Assembly: GCA_035559535.1 (NCBI GenBank)
Contig: DATMBG010000012.1
Location: 62,001 to 126,000 of the forward strand
DNA length: 64,000 nt
Source of the DNA: Candidatus Limnocylindrales bacterium
GTDB lineage: Bacteria; Moduliflexota; Moduliflexia; Moduliflexales; JAUQPW01
Direction: 5' to 3'
Below are positions 62,849 to 64,000 of this stretch, in pieces. The notes beneath the pieces were generated by a model. It was not told the origin of the DNA. It searched no databases and was given only the letters and a program-made list of their open reading frames with translations. Position numbers and translations under genes: made by a program. Each line of letters begins with the position of its first letter. The first letter of the stretch is position 1.

Positions 62849-64000
62849 CCGATTTTTTCCAACTCTCGATGCCGTAGCTCTACATTTATATCGTATTTTT
62901 CCCTCAGGTGTTTAGCCAGGCATTCGGCCGAGTATACAGAACGATGCTGTCCCCCGGTACATCCGAAGCAGACCGTCAAACTGGTGAAATTTCGAGAGAT
63001 AAAGGTCTCTACGGCGGCGTCTACCAGAGCAAAACAGTGTTTCAGAAACTCCTCTACTGCCGGAATATTTTTCAAATAGGCGATAACTTCGGCATCTCGA
63101 CCGGTCTTTTGTTGATAAGCTGCTTCACGCCCGGGATTTGGAAGATATCGACAATCAAAAACAAATCCCCCACCGGTCCCCGTTTCATCCAAAGGAATAC
63201 CGGAAGATAGGTACGAGAAGCTAAAAATTCGAACGGTCAGCCTGTTTTCCGAAGGATTCTTTTTGTCTTTGTCCAGGGTAGAAACGATAGAATGAAGGAC
63301 TGTTGTTAGTTCTGGCAAATCAACGGGGAGTTGATGGGTGTAAAGGAAATGTTTAAGATTTTGTACAGCCTCCGGGATACTCAGGAGAAACCCGGATTTT
63401 CGCTGGTAGAGTCCTCGAAACCCATAAGCCCCCAGGGTTTGCATCATTCTGATTAAAACAAAACCGTGATAGTATCGGATGAAGGCGTTCCGATCCACGG
63501 GGATATAGCTTTCCAGGGCACTTAGATATTCCGTGAGTAGTCGTTGACGTACTTCTTCAGGGATTTGAGCTCTGGCCTGATTCAGGAGCGAGGCAATATC
63601 GTATTGCAAGGCTCCCCGACGTCCTCCCTGGTAATCGATGAAAAACGGCTCGTAGGGGGTGCCTGAATGATCTTTTGGGTCCGGTGTTCCAGCTCTTAGC
63701 AGGATATTTCTAGATTGAAAATCCCGGTATAAAAAATAGGGACCCCCGGCTTCCACAAGGAAATCGGCCAGTTTTTGGAAGTCATCTTCAAGCTTTTGTT
63801 CGTTAAAGGGGATCCCTGCCAGTTTCAGGAAATGGTACTTGAAGTAGTTAAGATCCCAGATCATGGACTGGCGATCATAGGTAGATCGAGGGTAACAGAC
63901 TTCGTAATTAAGATCTTTTCCTCCTTCGATTTGAAATTTAGGTAGAATTCGAACAACTTTTTTATAAATTGCTTCAATTTCAACGGGAAAATCGTCCGGT
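62845..64000 (-). CDS. Kinase (APH-like) fused to RapZ C-terminal domain, N-terminus cut by window edge
   Basis: The frame is open at the right edge; an internal Met at 63864 is not the start, because the upstream residues (RSTYDRQSMIWDLNYFKY) continue the domain. The N-terminal visible part is the C-lobe of an aminoglycoside-phosphotransferase-like kinase: FLYRDFQSRNILLR (catalytic Asp, Asn) and FIDYQGGRRGALQYDIASLL (metal Asp). The last 130 residues are the RapZ C-terminal domain: FVFDCRYLPNPGRE and VCFGCTGGQHRSVYSAE. The first half likely phosphorylates a sugar or nucleotide and the second binds a sugar-phosphate or RNA. It overlaps the ABC ATPase gene by ATGA. Confidence 0.85.
   Translation of the reverse strand, partial: PDDFPVEIEAIYKKVVRILPKFQIEGGKDLNYEVCYPRSTYDRQSMIWDLNYFKYHFLKLAGIPFNEQKLEDDFQKLADFLVEAGGPYFLYRDFQSRNILLRAGTPDPKDHSGTPYEPFFIDYQGGRRGALQYDIASLLNQARAQIPEEVRQRLLTEYLSALESYIPVDRNAFIRYYHGFVLIRMMQTLGAYGFRGLYQRKSGFLLSIPEAVQNLKHFLYTHQLPVDLPELTTVLHSIVSTLDKDKKNPSENRLTVRIFSFSYLSSGIPLDETGTGGGFVFDCRYLPNPGREAAYQQKTGRDAEVIAYLKNIPAVEEFLKHCFALVDAAVETFISRNFTSLTVCFGCTGGQHRSVYSAECLAKHLREKYDINVELRHRELEKIG

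Overview
The window reads as chromosomal DNA of a Gram-negative bacterium of moderate GC content. It has periplasmic and lipoprotein-type genes, cell-wall recycling enzymes, CIRCE-controlled chaperonins and a B12-dependent methionine synthase. No rRNA, tRNA, CRISPR array, transposase or phage gene was seen, so the lineage cannot be fixed from the sequence. A deep-branching, Desulfobacterota- or NC10-like organism would fit, but that is inference.

Layout. 1-2.5 kb: the start of an acyl-CoA synthetase, a DUF433/DUF5615 toxin-antitoxin-type pair and a large exported protein of unknown function. 2.8-3.5 kb: groES behind a promoter and a perfect CIRCE operator. 4-6.5 kb: a ROK sugar kinase fused to a phosphomannose-isomerase cupin, then a mannose-1-phosphate guanylyltransferase that lacks that cupin. 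6.5-11.2 kb: a 40-residue membrane peptide, a DHH phosphoesterase, a NodB deacetylase and a NagZ-like GH3 enzyme. 11.5-15.5 kb: peptide ABC transporter parts without ATPases. 15.6-18.5 kb: hsp20 and groEL with clear promoters, then fmdB. 18.6-22.4 kb: two SDR enzymes, radA and two small coiled-coil paralogues. 22.7-26.1 kb: sucC, sucD, ndk and a NAGPA-type exported protein. 26.2-28.6 kb: an NtrC-type regulator and a lytic transglycosylase.

29.3-39.1 kb is a compact, one-direction chemosensory cluster: ParA-like ATPase, soluble poly-HAMP receptor, CheW, CheY, a CheA carrying a PAS domain where P2 normally sits, CheC, and a PAS/GAF hybrid histidine kinase. No cheR or cheB is present. 39.2-49.3 kb holds sugar and sugar-acid enzymes (enolase-superfamily member, HpaI-type aldolase, aldose epimerase, gluconokinase) mixed with nth, ybaK, a ferredoxin-domain protein, a HugZ-like protein and several palindromic intergenic elements. 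49.4-54.3 kb: a CLC transporter, a NADAR protein, a sugar nucleotidyltransferase, and an FHA-GAF-cyclase protein whose catalytic residues are all substituted. 54.3-64 kb: metH, a DAHP synthase, a lipoprotein, an NMT1/SsuA-type ABC transporter and the C-terminal part of a kinase-RapZ fusion.

The most striking genome-wide feature is a series of imperfect hairpins built from short degenerate tandem units followed by their complement. At least ten sites were seen. Units differ from site to site but the architecture is shared. Most fill intergenic gaps, but several lie in frame inside coding regions (NodB deacetylase, NagZ, MetH, and the N-terminus of an ABC binding protein). A second, unrelated family of palindromic, MITE-like elements lies at about 11.3, 40.6, 43 and 48.2 kb.
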